Below the pieces are notes generated by a model that was not told where the DNA came from, made no database searches, and saw only the letters and a list, made by a program, of their open reading frames with translations. From contig NZ_JACOGA010000003.1 in the NCBI RefSeq assembly GCF_014284175.1, positions 124,001 through 188,000 of the forward strand: a stretch of DNA of 64,000 bases, given 5' to 3'. Position numbers and translations under genes: made by a program. This DNA comes from Affinundibacterium flavidum (lineage in GTDB: Bacteria > Pseudomonadota > Gammaproteobacteria > Burkholderiales > Burkholderiaceae_D). Shown one piece after another: positions 6,763 through 16,844 of this stretch; the stretch's first letter is position 1, and every line of letters starts with the position of its first letter.

Positions 6763-8613
6763 ATGAAACTTGAACGCGATTTGATGCAGCCTGCACAAGA
6801 ACAAGCAATCAGCCCAGCGCTGATGCAATTGATGCGGAAAAATAATCACGACTACCAACAACAAACACAGAGTGGTGACCCGTTCAGCCGTATTGAAGGC
6901 GCGCTCTCCGTGCATTGCCACGTTGATCTACAACAGCGTACCGTCATAGAAAGCGCAGCGATGGCGACACCGTTTAAGGGTTATGAAGCCTTACTACCGG
7001 GACGCGATTTGCAGCAAGTTGGGCGTGTCAGTGCTACTGCATCCGGTATTTGCGGCGGTGTACACGCCACGGCATCAGCGCTTTGCCTGGAAATGGCCTT
7101 AGGTATAAGGCCACCACCGTTAGGCATCGTCGTGCGCAATCTACTATTGAGCTGTCAATACCTTAACGACAATTGCATGCACTTATTTGTTTTGGCGGGT
7201 CCTGATTATTCGCAAGCCGTAATCGAAAAAAGTAACCCAGAAATCTGGTCACGCGCGCAACACAGTGCCAGTCGTTTTGCAAACATTCACGGCTACCAAC
7301 ACATCGGCGAGATTATGCTGGCACTGAACAAAGGCCAGGGCACTTTGTATAAAGAAGCACTGAAAATGATCGCCATTGCGCGTCAGGCTTACTCGCTGTT
7401 AGGTGGGAAATATCCCCATTCAGAATCCATCATCCCCGGCGGTGTCAGCCTGCAAGTAGATGCCACCAAATTACAATTATTTAAAACACTGCTAGCTGCC
7501 TTCACCAGTTATAGTCAAAAGACCGCTGCGATCTGGGATGATGTGTTTGATTTTATGTTAGACGCTAATCCACATTACGAAAATTTAGGGCGAGCCAAGG
7601 CCAGCATGCTCGATTTTGGACAATGGGATCACCCTGACTATTATGATGCGACTTATGAAAATTGTGACGTCTGGGGTGCACAACGCTGGTCAACACCTGC
7701 TGCTGTCATCAATGGTGAATTACGCTGCACGCAATTAAGTCTATTAAATGCTGGCATGGAAGAAAGCCTGGATTATTCCTATCGTGAACGGCAAATTCTC
7801 TCGCCCGCCGATGTCATTCGACACGACCCTAAAGGCAATCCTATTTCTATCCATCATCCCTGGAATAAACGTATCGCGTCAACCAACAGTGCAAAAGAAA
7901 AACCACAGGCTTATAGCTGGGGTTCTAGCCTGACATGGCAAGGTGAAAGCTTTGAAGTCGGCGCTTATGCGCGACTCTACCTAAGTGCAATAGCACAAAA
8001 ATTACCCCGCAATGCCTTCGTCGCTTCAACTGGTAACAGCTTAGAATTTTTATTACCGCAAACGGGGCAAGGCAGTATCAAAATGCTCTGGCAAATTCCT
8101 CAAATCTGGAACGCCTTTGAACGTAACCGCGCTCGTGCCTATTCCCTAGCCTTCAACTTAGCCGTCACTTTAGAAAATATAGCGATCGCAGAACAGCTAG
8201 TTAACACCGGACAAACACAAACTCAAGTCGCTCTCGATCGACAACAAATGGGTACACGATTAGGCGTAGGTTTATGGGGAGCAAGTCGCGGATTTCTAGC
8301 ACATTGGGCCGTGATTAAAGATCAGGTCATCGATAATTACCAAATCGCGATTCCCTCCAGAATCAATGTCGCTACCCGCAACCAACATCAAGCTATGGGT
8401 CCCTTGGAGCAAGCTTTACAAAATACACCGATTTTGGAAACCGGTTTCCAGAACGTGACGGATTTTCAAGGCATAGACATACAAAGAACGATACAAAGTT
8501 TTGATCCCTGCATGAGCTGCCATGCGCAGATTCTGCTTAAAGAAAATGGTATGGTATTGAGGCAGGAGATTGATACAAGTTTTCCGGTGTTACCTCCTGC
8601 CCATTCCAGCTAA
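6763..8613 (+). CDS. Divergent [NiFe]-hydrogenase large-subunit-like protein with degenerate metal site
   Basis: The 616-residue protein is full length for a hydrogenase large subunit. Residues 39-46 read DPFSRIEG (conserved Glu45), followed by GGKYPHSE, a HPWN segment, GLWGASRGF and SFDPCMSC at 579-586. The pattern resembles the actinobacterial-type group 1h/5 family from memory. Two canonical residues differ. The N-terminal RxCxxCxxxH motif reads TASGICGGVH, so the first Cys is Ser94 while Cys97 and His101 remain. The C-terminal DPCxxCxxH has Cys583 and Cys586 but Gln589 instead of His, with 27 residues after it. No small subunit is adjacent. It may be a non-H2 enzyme, a sensor or a decaying copy; the intact reading frame argues against simple decay. 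Confidence 0.85.
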   Translation: MKLERDLMQPAQEQAISPALMQLMRKNNHDYQQQTQSGDPFSRIEGALSVHCHVDLQQRTVIESAAMATPFKGYEALLPGRDLQQVGRVSATASGICGGVHATASALCLEMALGIRPPPLGIVVRNLLLSCQYLNDNCMHLFVLAGPDYSQAVIEKSNPEIWSRAQHSASRFANIHGYQHIGEIMLALNKGQGTLYKEALKMIAIARQAYSLLGGKYPHSESIIPGGVSLQVDATKLQLFKTLLAAFTSYSQKTAAIWDDVFDFMLDANPHYENLGRAKASMLDFGQWDHPDYYDATYENCDVWGAQRWSTPAAVINGELRCTQLSLLNAGMEESLDYSYRERQILSPADVIRHDPKGNPISIHHPWNKRIASTNSAKEKPQAYSWGSSLTWQGESFEVGAYARLYLSAIAQKLPRNAFVASTGNSLEFLLPQTGQGSIKMLWQIPQIWNAFERNRARAYSLAFNLAVTLENIAIAEQLVNTGQTQTQVALDRQQMGTRLGVGLWGASRGFLAHWAVIKDQVIDNYQIAIPSRINVATRNQHQAMGPLEQALQNTPILETGFQNVTDFQGIDIQRTIQSFDPCMSCHAQILLKENGMVLRQEIDTSFPVLPPAHSS

Positions 8614-8735
8614 ATCGGTCACCCGCAGGCGGCGCAAATAGCCCACATAAAAGCTGATATCGTCATCCAAAAATAAAATCCACACTAGATGTAAAATAGC
8701 CTGCATTGTTCATCACCTTAAAAGGAAGAATTTTG

Positions 8736-9143
8736 ATGGCTATTCAACTACACAGCAAACCTGATGCCAAACTTGCACAAACACTAGAAATTAATACGCA
8801 TCAACTAAGCACCGATGTATCCATCGCCGAAGGTGGCGAAGATGTGGGTCCTAGTCCGCACGATCTGTACGATGCCGCGCTAGCCTCCTGTAAAGCCTTA
8901 ACCGTGATGTGGTTCGCTCGCAAAAAGAATATTCCTGTCACTCATATTGATACCCGCATAGAACGTGATGATAGCGAAGAACGTCAAGGAACTTATCGGT
9001 TAAGCACGCACTTAATTATCCATGGTGATATCAGTGATGAAGAATTTCATCAACTCAGTGCCGTCGCAGAAAAATGTCCCGTACACAAACTAATGACCAG
9101 CGTCACCACAGAAATCACCACGAAAGTCGAGCGTGCATTATGA
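8736..9143 (+). CDS. OsmC/Ohr-family peroxide-detoxifying protein
   Basis: This 135-residue protein has both OsmC-family redox cysteines, in ALASCKALTVMWFARKK and AEKCPVHKLM. Such proteins reduce organic peroxides or act on sulfur compounds in the cytoplasm. The ATG follows AAAGGAAGAA; an upstream in-frame start at 8706 lacks a ribosome site. Its stop overlaps the pirin start (ATGA), so the two are coupled. The 122-bp gap from the hydrogenase-like gene leaves open whether they share a transcript. Confidence 0.9.
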   Translation: MAIQLHSKPDAKLAQTLEINTHQLSTDVSIAEGGEDVGPSPHDLYDAALASCKALTVMWFARKKNIPVTHIDTRIERDDSEERQGTYRLSTHLIIHGDISDEEFHQLSAVAEKCPVHKLMTSVTTEITTKVERAL

Positions 9144-10033
9144 GTAACAACCCAGCTTTTGATCCCGTCAAAGTACTCAAAGCCCACGGCAAAGATCTGG
9201 GCGGCGGCTTTGTCGTCAATCGTTTATTGCCATCTGCAAAGCGACAGGCAGTTGGCCCGTTTATCTTCTTTGATCATTTCGGCCCAGTGACCGTCAAGCC
9301 TGAAGACAATCACGATGTACGCCCACATCCCCACATCGGCTTAGCGACATTGACCTATTTATTCGATGGCGTGATTTTGCATAGGGATAATCTCGGTTAC
9401 ACCCAACGCATAGAACCAGGCGCAATTAACTTGATGATCGCGGGAAATGGCATCGTTCACTCAGAACGTAAACCAGAAGAACAAAAGAATGACACCTACA
9501 TCAATCACGGTTTGCAATTGTGGATAGCCGTGCCCGAAGACAAAGAAAAAATCCCCGCCTCATTTAGCCACACACCCGCCTCCTCCATACCCGAAATCAC
9601 CAATGGCAATGCGACCATACGCGTATTAGTAGGAAGCGCATTTGATGCAAACTCGCCCGTACCAACTGTATCGCCTACGCTCTATCTCGATATTCAACTC
9701 CCACCCAATAGCCAATGGCAATTACCCATGCTGGCAGACGAGCAGGCAATTTATCCAATTGAGGGAGAAGTATTCGTCGCGGGCGAAGCATTGGATACGC
9801 ACACGATGTTAGTCATCGATCAGGAGCAAAGCATCACTAGCGGTGATCATCCAACACGCTTGGTACTGGTAGGCGGTCAGGCTTTAGGACATCGCTTTAT
9901 GTGGTGGAATTTTGTTGCCAGTCATAAGGCAGATATAGAAGCTGCATCGCTGGCATGGGAGGCTGGTGATAGTGCTTTGGGAATGGGGCAAGTGCCTGGG
10001 GAGAGTGAGCGGATTCCTTTGCCTAAGCGTTAG
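9140..10033 (+). CDS. Pirin-family bicupin protein
   Basis: The 297-residue protein shows pirin metal-site motifs: FFDHFGP, then RPHPHIGLATLTYLFDG and GNGIVHSER, giving the three His and one Glu that bind iron in the N-terminal cupin. A second cupin follows. Bacterial pirins are linked to quercetinase activity or redox regulation. I start at ATG 9140, overlapping the osmC stop; the longer reading frame begins inside osmC. A REP-like hairpin follows the stop and may end the transcript. Confidence 0.92.
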   Translation: MSNNPAFDPVKVLKAHGKDLGGGFVVNRLLPSAKRQAVGPFIFFDHFGPVTVKPEDNHDVRPHPHIGLATLTYLFDGVILHRDNLGYTQRIEPGAINLMIAGNGIVHSERKPEEQKNDTYINHGLQLWIAVPEDKEKIPASFSHTPASSIPEITNGNATIRVLVGSAFDANSPVPTVSPTLYLDIQLPPNSQWQLPMLADEQAIYPIEGEVFVAGEALDTHTMLVIDQEQSITSGDHPTRLVLVGGQALGHRFMWWNFVASHKADIEAASLAWEAGDSALGMGQVPGESERIPLPKR

Positions 10034-10054
10034 TATTGTTACTTAATTGAAGCT

Positions 10055-10080
10055 CCCTTCTCCCGCAAGCGGGAGAAGGG
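10055..10080. repeat. REP-like hairpin after the pirin gene
   Basis: A perfect 12-bp stem (CCCTTCTCCCGC / GCGGGAGAAGGG) with a 2-base centre is followed by TCGGGGATGAGGG, like the element at 6438. There is no T-run, so it is more a REP-type palindrome than a classic terminator. The rest of 10034-10328 shows no gene. Confidence 0.75.
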
Positions 10081-10328
10081 TCGGGGATGAGGGAGATTCA
10101 GATTCGAATAAATTACTTGCTTTTTTATTCAGACGATTTGATGCTAGAACACTAGGTTTCGGAATTCTGTGAATAGCACTTTTTTCGTTTTAATTTTACT
10201 TGGATTTCACATGATATAAGCACCAAAAAATTGACTACATGTTGCTTTTAAGAGAGTTGAAACAAGTTGTCCATTTATTGATGGTCGGGTATCTTTCTAT
10301 TTCGAAAATAAATCACGTTAGCCGTAAA

Positions 10329-11069
10329 ATGACCAAGCCCTACAATCTTTTTATCTCCTACGCTTCCGAAGATGAGATATATGCAACAAATCTTTCGAGT
10401 TCTTTAAAGAATCTTGGACTCAGTATTTGGTTCGCGCCCTTGTCATTAAAAGTCGGCGACAAGCTGCTAGACTCAATCAATGCTGGATTATTAGCGTCCG
10501 AGTATGGCCTGCTACTTCTTTCACCCCAATATCTAGCAAAGCAATGGACCAGCTACGAAGTAGATGTGCTGCACCGACAGCACATTGAAGATCAAAAGAG
10601 GCTTTTCCCTCTTTGGCATGGCGTTGAGAAATCGCAAATTGCGCAATGGAATCCCGGCCTTTCGGGAATCATTGCCTTGAAGAGCACGGAGAGTCTAGTC
10701 TCTATCTCTGAAAAGATTGCGGATATCATATATCAAGGCTGTCCGACGCGCGGAATATCTCCAAGCTATGAAAATCCGCAATGGCGCTTCCTACAAGGTT
10801 GTGGTGAACTATGCGCCAACAGAGAAAACGGTGGCGTATTTAATCTGTTTGAGGCCGCCGAGTTTCCAGACGATCATTTCCCTCTATACGTACACAACAG
10901 GCCACACAGCCGGAAGGAAATTATTTTCGCTGTTGCAAAGACGTTATATTACAAAAATCCTGACGTGATACCGATCACCGAAGAGAGGTATATCCAAATG
11001 AAAAATCTTTGTAAGACTTACGGCTTTAATCTCGATGCTCCCGAATTTGATCCAGCTCTTTATGGTTAA
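10329..11069 (+). CDS. TIR-domain protein, candidate defence effector
   Basis: The 246-residue product opens with a TIR-like domain over about residues 1-130. It has the strand YNLFISYASEDE, LGLSIWFAPLSLKVGD, and YLAKQWTSYEVD with the Glu expected of the NADase site. The remaining 110 residues (ending EFDPALYG) match nothing I recognise. Bacterial TIR proteins usually degrade or cyclise NAD in anti-phage systems. I prefer ATG 10329 because the domain begins there, but no ribosome site is clear; 10239 and 10281 are alternatives. It stands alone, with no Thoeris ThsA, SLOG or nucleotide-cyclase partner nearby, and its spacer is rich in repeats. Confidence 0.75.
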   Translation: MTKPYNLFISYASEDEIYATNLSSSLKNLGLSIWFAPLSLKVGDKLLDSINAGLLASEYGLLLLSPQYLAKQWTSYEVDVLHRQHIEDQKRLFPLWHGVEKSQIAQWNPGLSGIIALKSTESLVSISEKIADIIYQGCPTRGISPSYENPQWRFLQGCGELCANRENGGVFNLFEAAEFPDDHFPLYVHNRPHSRKEIIFAVAKTLYYKNPDVIPITEERYIQMKNLCKTYGFNLDAPEFDPALYG

Positions 11070-11250
11070 AACGATGACAATCGAAATTGTATCGTATATA
11101 AATTAGCCCCGTGAGGCGGGTGCAATCCACTCCGACAATCTTTAAAAATCCCATGTGGTAAATTTATTTTGGAAGACAATAATTGGGCGAAAAATCGTTT
11201 CGTTTGATCCGCGACGCGGATTACATCAGTCCTACATAACTTAACGTTAA

Positions 11251-11643
<393 letters not shown>

Positions 11644-12873
11644 GGCTTCTGGTTTGCTATATCCCCATTCATCGAATCACGGTCATGTAGAGCGGATGCA
11701 ACCCGCGCCGCCAGAATTTTCAAGATACCGCGATGGTGATTTGCAGCGACAAAAATATTTGAAATAGATTTACAGCACCGGTTGAATCCACCGCACATCA
11801 CTGGGTCTCCCTAGTTCTTGATTTAGAATAATTTTTTCCTGTGCTCGTTGTTCGCTGGTCGGGTGTGGCCCGACAGCCAATTACCTTTTTTGCTTCGTCA
11901 AAAAAGGTAATCCAAAAAAGACGACCGTAGACTCGCCCCTTCAGGGTGCTTACGCTTCGCTTCAGCATAATTTGTGCATGTCAAAAAATGGGGTGTCGCG
12001 AAAACTCGCTTCCCTTGCAGGGCGCATCTTCGCTTGCAAGCGAAGACCGTAACGCAGGCGATGTGCATGCACATCGAAACCCCTGCTAAACCTCAAACAT
12101 TCGCAACCCTGATCCCATTTTTCGCCAAGCACAAATTACATCGTCTCAAACGGTGGTAGGTCAAAAACAAAAACCTACCGCTGCAATTAGAAAAATGAAC
12201 GTCCGTCGGTACTGTTTGTTTTGGTGTTGACGTTGCTTTTGACCTTCATCCACTTCTGACACTGCCAATTGTGCGGGGCAGAAAATGGACAAAGAAAGCC
12301 TTGCTGTCTGAGCGAAGCGAGTTTCAAGGCTTTCCCATTTTTTGTCCCGCACAATTGGGAACCCGAAGGGCAGTGGCAGCGTGGTCGCCTTTCTTTGCTT
12401 ACTTTCTTTGGCGAAGCAAAGAAAGTGAGTAGCTGCCGGGCTACCCCCGACCTACAGACCAATCAGCAATCTCAAAAAACAAATACATCGAAATAAAGTT
12501 CAGTCGATTTCTCGACAATAACCCATCCCCATCCCAACCTTCCCCTTGAAGGGGAAGGAGTATACAAAACGCATAATACGGTTAAAAAAATTCAAGCCCC
12601 TTTGAGATCACACAAGAGAGACGCAACGCCATGTGGGGCGGGCACAACCCGCGCCGCCAGAATTTTCAAAATACCGCGATGATGATTTGAAGCAAAAAAA
12701 AATTTGAACGATAAATCGTTAAAATCAATTTCTGAAACACCGGCGATAACCCATCCCCACCCTAACCATCCCCTTGAAAGGGAGGGAACTTTCAATAGCG
12801 CTTCGACTTATGTAGATACCGATATTGCCCTCGCTTTACATGCCGTCAAGTCAAACAAAAAACCACCCAATCA
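11644..12873. repeat. 1.2-kb gene-free repeat island
   Basis: No credible gene is present. A direct repeat of about 45 bp recurs at 11699-11743 and 12645-12689 (CAACCCGCGCCGCCAGAATT...). Hairpins lie at 11880-11911 (ATTACCTTTTTT / AAAAAAGGTAAT), 12030-12047, 12059-12074, 12264-12359 and 12384-12430. REP-like CCCCTTGAAGGGG cores occur near 12541 and, imperfectly, near 12770, each preceded by AACCCATCCCCA. The stretch looks like accumulated extragenic palindromes rather than a single mobile element. Confidence 0.75.
12264..12359. repeat. 96-bp imperfect long hairpin
   Basis: Left arm 12264-12288 and right arm 12335-12358 are near-perfect reverse complements (CCAATTGTGCGGGGC... / ...CCCGCACAATTGG). 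An inner stem AAGCCTTG / CAAGGCTT closes on GAGCGAAGCGAG. It could form a stable RNA or a cruciform. No promoter or gene can be assigned. Confidence 0.7.
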
Positions 12874-15375
12874 CTACAACCCCAAAGGCTGCAACAAAGC
12901 CTGCAAATCCTCAATATTAAACTTCGCAGAAAACGCAGCATCACTGCCGAGCACTCCTTCGGCCAACGCGGCTTTACGTTCTTGCAAACCCAATATGCGT
13001 TCTTCTATGCTGCCCTCGACTACCAGTTTATACACGAATACATTCTTATCCTGGCCGATACGATGCGCACGTGAGGTGGCTTGCTCTTCGACTGCGGGAT
13101 TCCACCACGGATCCATGTGAATCACGGTATCGGCTGCAGTCAGATTTAAACCCACACCACCGGCTTTTAAACTGATCAACATAATAGGCGGCGCATTGTC
13201 GTCAGCTTGATTTTGAAACTGCGCTACCACCGCACCCCGTTGTGCTACGGGTGTTTTTCCAGTCAAACTCAGAAACGGTAAAGTCAAATTCTCCAGCTGC
13301 ACTGCAATCAAATCCAGCATCTCGGTGAATTGAGAAAATACCAAAATACCTCGTCCTTCGGCTACCAAGCTGGGTAACATATCACTGAGCATTTCTAGCT
13401 TTGCGCGTTCCATCGTCTCGGGTGTTTTCGCGCCTTTTAAAAGATAAGGGTCACAGCAAACCTGGCGTAGTTTTAAGAGCGCATCGAGTATCGTAATCTG
13501 ACTGCCAGAAAAACCCTTATTCTGTAAAATTTTTCTAATTTTCTCATCCGCTGCGACACGCACACTCTCATACAATTCACGCTGCTGCCCCTGCAATTGC
13601 AATCGTTTAATCACCTCGGTCTTGGCTGGCAACTCACTCGCCACTTCATCTTTACGTCGTCGCAAAATAAAGGGGCGCACACGCCGTGCTAATAATTGCG
13701 CACGCAGCGTTTCGCCATTGACTTCGATAGGCTTACGCCAGAGCCTTGTGAAGCCGCGCATATCACCCAAAAAGCCTGGCATCAAAAAATCAAACTGCGT
13801 CCACAATTCACCCAGATTATTTTCTAGCGGCGTGCCCGTAATACACAGTCGATGCCGCGCACGCAAACGACGCACCGCATCGGCGCCGCGACTGGAGGCA
13901 TTCTTCACCGTTTGCGCTTCATCCAAAATGAGGAAGTGAAATGTTTGTTGTTCCAAAACAGCTAAATCGCGCCACAACAAAGGATAGGTCGTCAACACGA
14001 TATCGACCTCAGCCATCTGGGCAAAATTATCAGCACGTTGCGCCCCCTGTAATGCCAACACGCGCAAACTTGGTGCCATGCGCTGCGCTTCTGCCTGCCA
14101 ATTAAACACCAGCGAAGTCGGTAGCACAATTAAAGCAGGCTTATCCAAACGCCCCGCTTGCTTCTCTATCAAAATATGCGCCAAGGCCTGCGCCGTTTTA
14201 CCCAAGCCCATATCGTCTGCCAAAATGCCAGCAAGATGATGCTCACGCAGATACTGCAACCATGCGACACCGTGCAATTGATAAGGTCGCAAAGTGATGC
14301 CCAAACCTGCTGGTGCAGAGACAGGCTTTAATTCACCCACCATTTGCAAGCGTAGCGCCAATTCACGCAAACCCAGATCACCACGCAACTGCCAGCCACC
14401 ATGCACACCAGCCCGCGCGGCCTGACTATCGAGCAAAGACTGACGCAAAGCCTCAAGTCGATAGCCATCCCAAGCCGATAGCTGCAAAGGTCCCGTCAGT
14501 TTGTCTTGCAAGCGCTGCTCATCCGTCAGCAACTCCAACATATGCGTGACGATGGCTTTTAAAGGCGCGGCCAAAGCATCGATACGCTTACCACCAGGCG
14601 CGCGCAATTGTATGACCGCCAGATCATCAATCGCCGCCACCTGCTTTGCATCTAACCACCGCGCATCCCGCCGCAACAGATTCGCCAACATGGGCACCAG
14701 ATCCACAATCTGCCCATCAATTTCCACACCCAGACTCAACAACCAAGAACCTTCACGCGCCGGCAAGCCCAAAGGCACGATAGTCGGCGCATAGCCATGC
14801 ATAGGCGCGGCGACCTCTTTACCGATCACTTCACCACTAACAGGATCAAGTATCAAATGCCAGGCATCCACAGTCACGCTCTCATGCGCAAAACCCGGAC
14901 GCACCACCACGCGCCAACCCAGCGTCTGCAAACGCGGTAATTCTTCCGCCCAAAAATCCGCAAAAAAATCTTCTTGTTGCAGGCTCCAAAGTGGACCAAA
15001 TTGCAAAGCTGCATCCTCACTACGCCATTGCAAACTATTTGCTGGAACGGGTTGCAGATTCAGATCCCATACCAAATCGAGCGCATCCGCCTCACTCCCC
15101 AAATCACGCACAAAAACAATCGGTGAGCCATTGGCATCTTGCATCAGATGCGTGGCATGCGGTCGTCGATTTAAAAGCGTGGTTGGTGCGGGTGTTGTCC
15201 ATTGCAGGCCATACTCTGTGGTGTACATCCAATCGATCTGCACAACGGTAACATTGCCGCCACGCGGGCCAAATGTTCCCGTTGGCTTCATACCCAGCAA
15301 ACCATCGCCTCGATGTAGTGTCTGCAATGTGATGCGCGGTTGGAAGTGGGCGATGATATTTGAAATAGACGACAT
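12874..15375 (-). CDS. SNF2-family DEAD/DEAH helicase (RapA/HepA-like ATPase)
   Basis: The 833-residue protein has the full SNF2 helicase set in its C-terminal half: DDMGLGKT (Walker A), DEAQ (Walker B), ITGTPLENN, FILRRRKDEVASELP, then the second RecA domain with GKTPVAQRG, SLKAGGVGLNLTAADTVIHMDPWWNP and RAHRIGQ. The N-terminal 370 residues form the bacterial SNF2-associated region without an obvious SWIM zinc motif. Such ATPases remodel nucleic acid-protein complexes; no partner gene is nearby. It is transcribed away from the TonB locus and ends beside the repeat island. Confidence 0.93.
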   Translation of the reverse strand: MSSISNIIAHFQPRITLQTLHRGDGLLGMKPTGTFGPRGGNVTVVQIDWMYTTEYGLQWTTPAPTTLLNRRPHATHLMQDANGSPIVFVRDLGSEADALDLVWDLNLQPVPANSLQWRSEDAALQFGPLWSLQQEDFFADFWAEELPRLQTLGWRVVVRPGFAHESVTVDAWHLILDPVSGEVIGKEVAAPMHGYAPTIVPLGLPAREGSWLLSLGVEIDGQIVDLVPMLANLLRRDARWLDAKQVAAIDDLAVIQLRAPGGKRIDALAAPLKAIVTHMLELLTDEQRLQDKLTGPLQLSAWDGYRLEALRQSLLDSQAARAGVHGGWQLRGDLGLRELALRLQMVGELKPVSAPAGLGITLRPYQLHGVAWLQYLREHHLAGILADDMGLGKTAQALAHILIEKQAGRLDKPALIVLPTSLVFNWQAEAQRMAPSLRVLALQGAQRADNFAQMAEVDIVLTTYPLLWRDLAVLEQQTFHFLILDEAQTVKNASSRGADAVRRLRARHRLCITGTPLENNLGELWTQFDFLMPGFLGDMRGFTRLWRKPIEVNGETLRAQLLARRVRPFILRRRKDEVASELPAKTEVIKRLQLQGQQRELYESVRVAADEKIRKILQNKGFSGSQITILDALLKLRQVCCDPYLLKGAKTPETMERAKLEMLSDMLPSLVAEGRGILVFSQFTEMLDLIAVQLENLTLPFLSLTGKTPVAQRGAVVAQFQNQADDNAPPIMLISLKAGGVGLNLTAADTVIHMDPWWNPAVEEQATSRAHRIGQDKNVFVYKLVVEGSIEERILGLQERKAALAEGVLGSDAAFSAKFNIEDLQALLQPLGL

Positions 15376-15547
15376 AATTTGGAGAAGGCTTGCTAGGAGT
15401 CTGACATATTCTTGCAGCTGAGATCTGGGTTTTAGCTGAGATTCAGCTGAGTTTTTTCACTAAGTTTTTTGTGAAGTTTTAATAGCTTATAGACTACTTG
15501 TTGGCGGTAAGTTTGGCGAACTTCGCTTACTCATCGCTCGAAAAAAA

Positions 15548-15580
15548 AGGCAGCGAAAAATCGCTGCCTCTTCTCATCAA
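15548..15580 (-). terminator. Terminator after the exported TPR gene
   Basis: On the minus strand GGCAGCGA and TCGCTGCC form a stem with a short A/T loop followed by a run of eight T residues, directly after the stop at 15594. Confidence 0.85.
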
Positions 15581-15593
15581 ATAATTATATAAA

Positions 15594-16844
15594 TTATTTT
15601 GCTTGATTTGCGTAAATCGTCCAGAAACGTGCCAATTCCGCAGTACCATCTTTACCTTGAACAGTTTTCAATGCTTTCAAACCAGCTGCTTTTTTACCTG
15701 CCAACAGGTAAGCCATACCCAGATGTAAGTTTGCATCGTCGGGATGTTTCAAGTTATCCTTCTTAATACCCTGCTCCATCAGACCGAGGCCCTTGTCAAA
15801 CTCACCGCCCGTCACCAAAGAAAAACCAAGGCTCACTAAACCGGTGCCATCAGCAGCTTTTTGGGCATCCGCTTCTGCCGCAGCAAAACCAGCTTTTGAC
15901 TCAGCAGCACGTTTAGTTGCTAAGTCTTTCAAGCGACCATGACGAGCAGCTTCAGTACCGGTACCTAATGCACCTGACTTAAATCCCTGATCAATAATTT
16001 TCAATGCTTCGCCAGAGTTACCATCCTGGATCGCCATTTGCGCCATTTCCATGTAGTCGCCTGTTTTAGAAATTTGACCTACTGCCAATTTCAAACGATA
16101 CAAGTCCATCGACAAACGTGAAGAAAAATCCTGTTTGCGCTCTACGCTATTGAGCAAATTCACCCAATATTCTTTTTTGCCGTAATGCATCACCAGCTTT
16201 TCCAAAGTCGCCAAGTAGGCAGCTTTGTCACCACTTTTTTGTACAGCGTAAGCGTAGGATTCCAAAGTCGTTTGGCTTGGAACACGGCCCGCTTTTTCTG
16301 CTGCTTGAATTTCAGCACGTGTTTCTTTCAATGCACCAGCACTATCACCGCTCATTGATTTTGCTTGGATCATGTACTGACGAGAAGAGCTATCAGTACC
16401 ACCTTCGCTAAAATAGCGCTCATACATCTTAGCTGCTTTAGCGTAATTATTCGCTTTAAAATAAGAGTTCGCCAAGACTTGAATCAACTGTAATTGATCT
16501 TTGCTTGGCAATTTATTTGCGGCAACAATCAACTCACCAGAACGAATCACTGCATCATTATCGCCTGCAGCAGAAGCAACTGAAAGACGCATACGCTCAA
16601 TCGTAAAGGTCTCATTCATACTTTTGTTACCAACACGATCAGTTTCCTGCAACTTGGTCAGTGCTTCGCGATATTTTCTTGCTTTATATAGTTCGCCAGC
16701 CTGTTGAACCACTTTGCCGATTTCCGCACGCATCGCTTCTTGCGCGATTGCTGTATTGCCTGCAATGCCAGTTAATTCAGGAATAGTCGCGCAGCCCATA
16801 GCGGCGATTAGAATAGCTAGTTGTGATAAGCGTAGGTGCTTCAT
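15594..16844 (-). CDS. Exported TPR-repeat protein downstream of the TonB system
   Basis: The 416-residue protein begins MKHLRLSQ, followed by a hydrophobic signal segment and AAMGC, a possible but imperfect lipobox. The body is rich in TPR-like helical pairs (for example LGMAYLLAGKKAAGLKALK near the end). ATG 16844 has GAGAG upstream; the longer frame adds six residues without support. It follows the exbD terminator, so it probably has its own promoter, but its position beside tonB-exbBD suggests a role in the same envelope process, perhaps as a periplasmic partner. The exact function is unknown. Confidence 0.8.
   Translation of the reverse strand: MKHLRLSQLAILIAAMGCATIPELTGIAGNTAIAQEAMRAEIGKVVQQAGELYKARKYREALTKLQETDRVGNKSMNETFTIERMRLSVASAAGDNDAVIRSGELIVAANKLPSKDQLQLIQVLANSYFKANNYAKAAKMYERYFSEGGTDSSSRQYMIQAKSMSGDSAGALKETRAEIQAAEKAGRVPSQTTLESYAYAVQKSGDKAAYLATLEKLVMHYGKKEYWVNLLNSVERKQDFSSRLSMDLYRLKLAVGQISKTGDYMEMAQMAIQDGNSGEALKIIDQGFKSGALGTGTEAARHGRLKDLATKRAAESKAGFAAAEADAQKAADGTGLVSLGFSLVTGGEFDKGLGLMEQGIKKDNLKHPDDANLHLGMAYLLAGKKAAGLKALKTVQGKDGTAELARFWTIYANQAK

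Noticed and set aside
6763..8613. Selenocysteine or frameshift explanation for the missing Cys of the large-subunit-like gene
   Set aside because: The codon is TCC (Ser), not TGA, and the frame is continuous on both sides with conserved residues in register.
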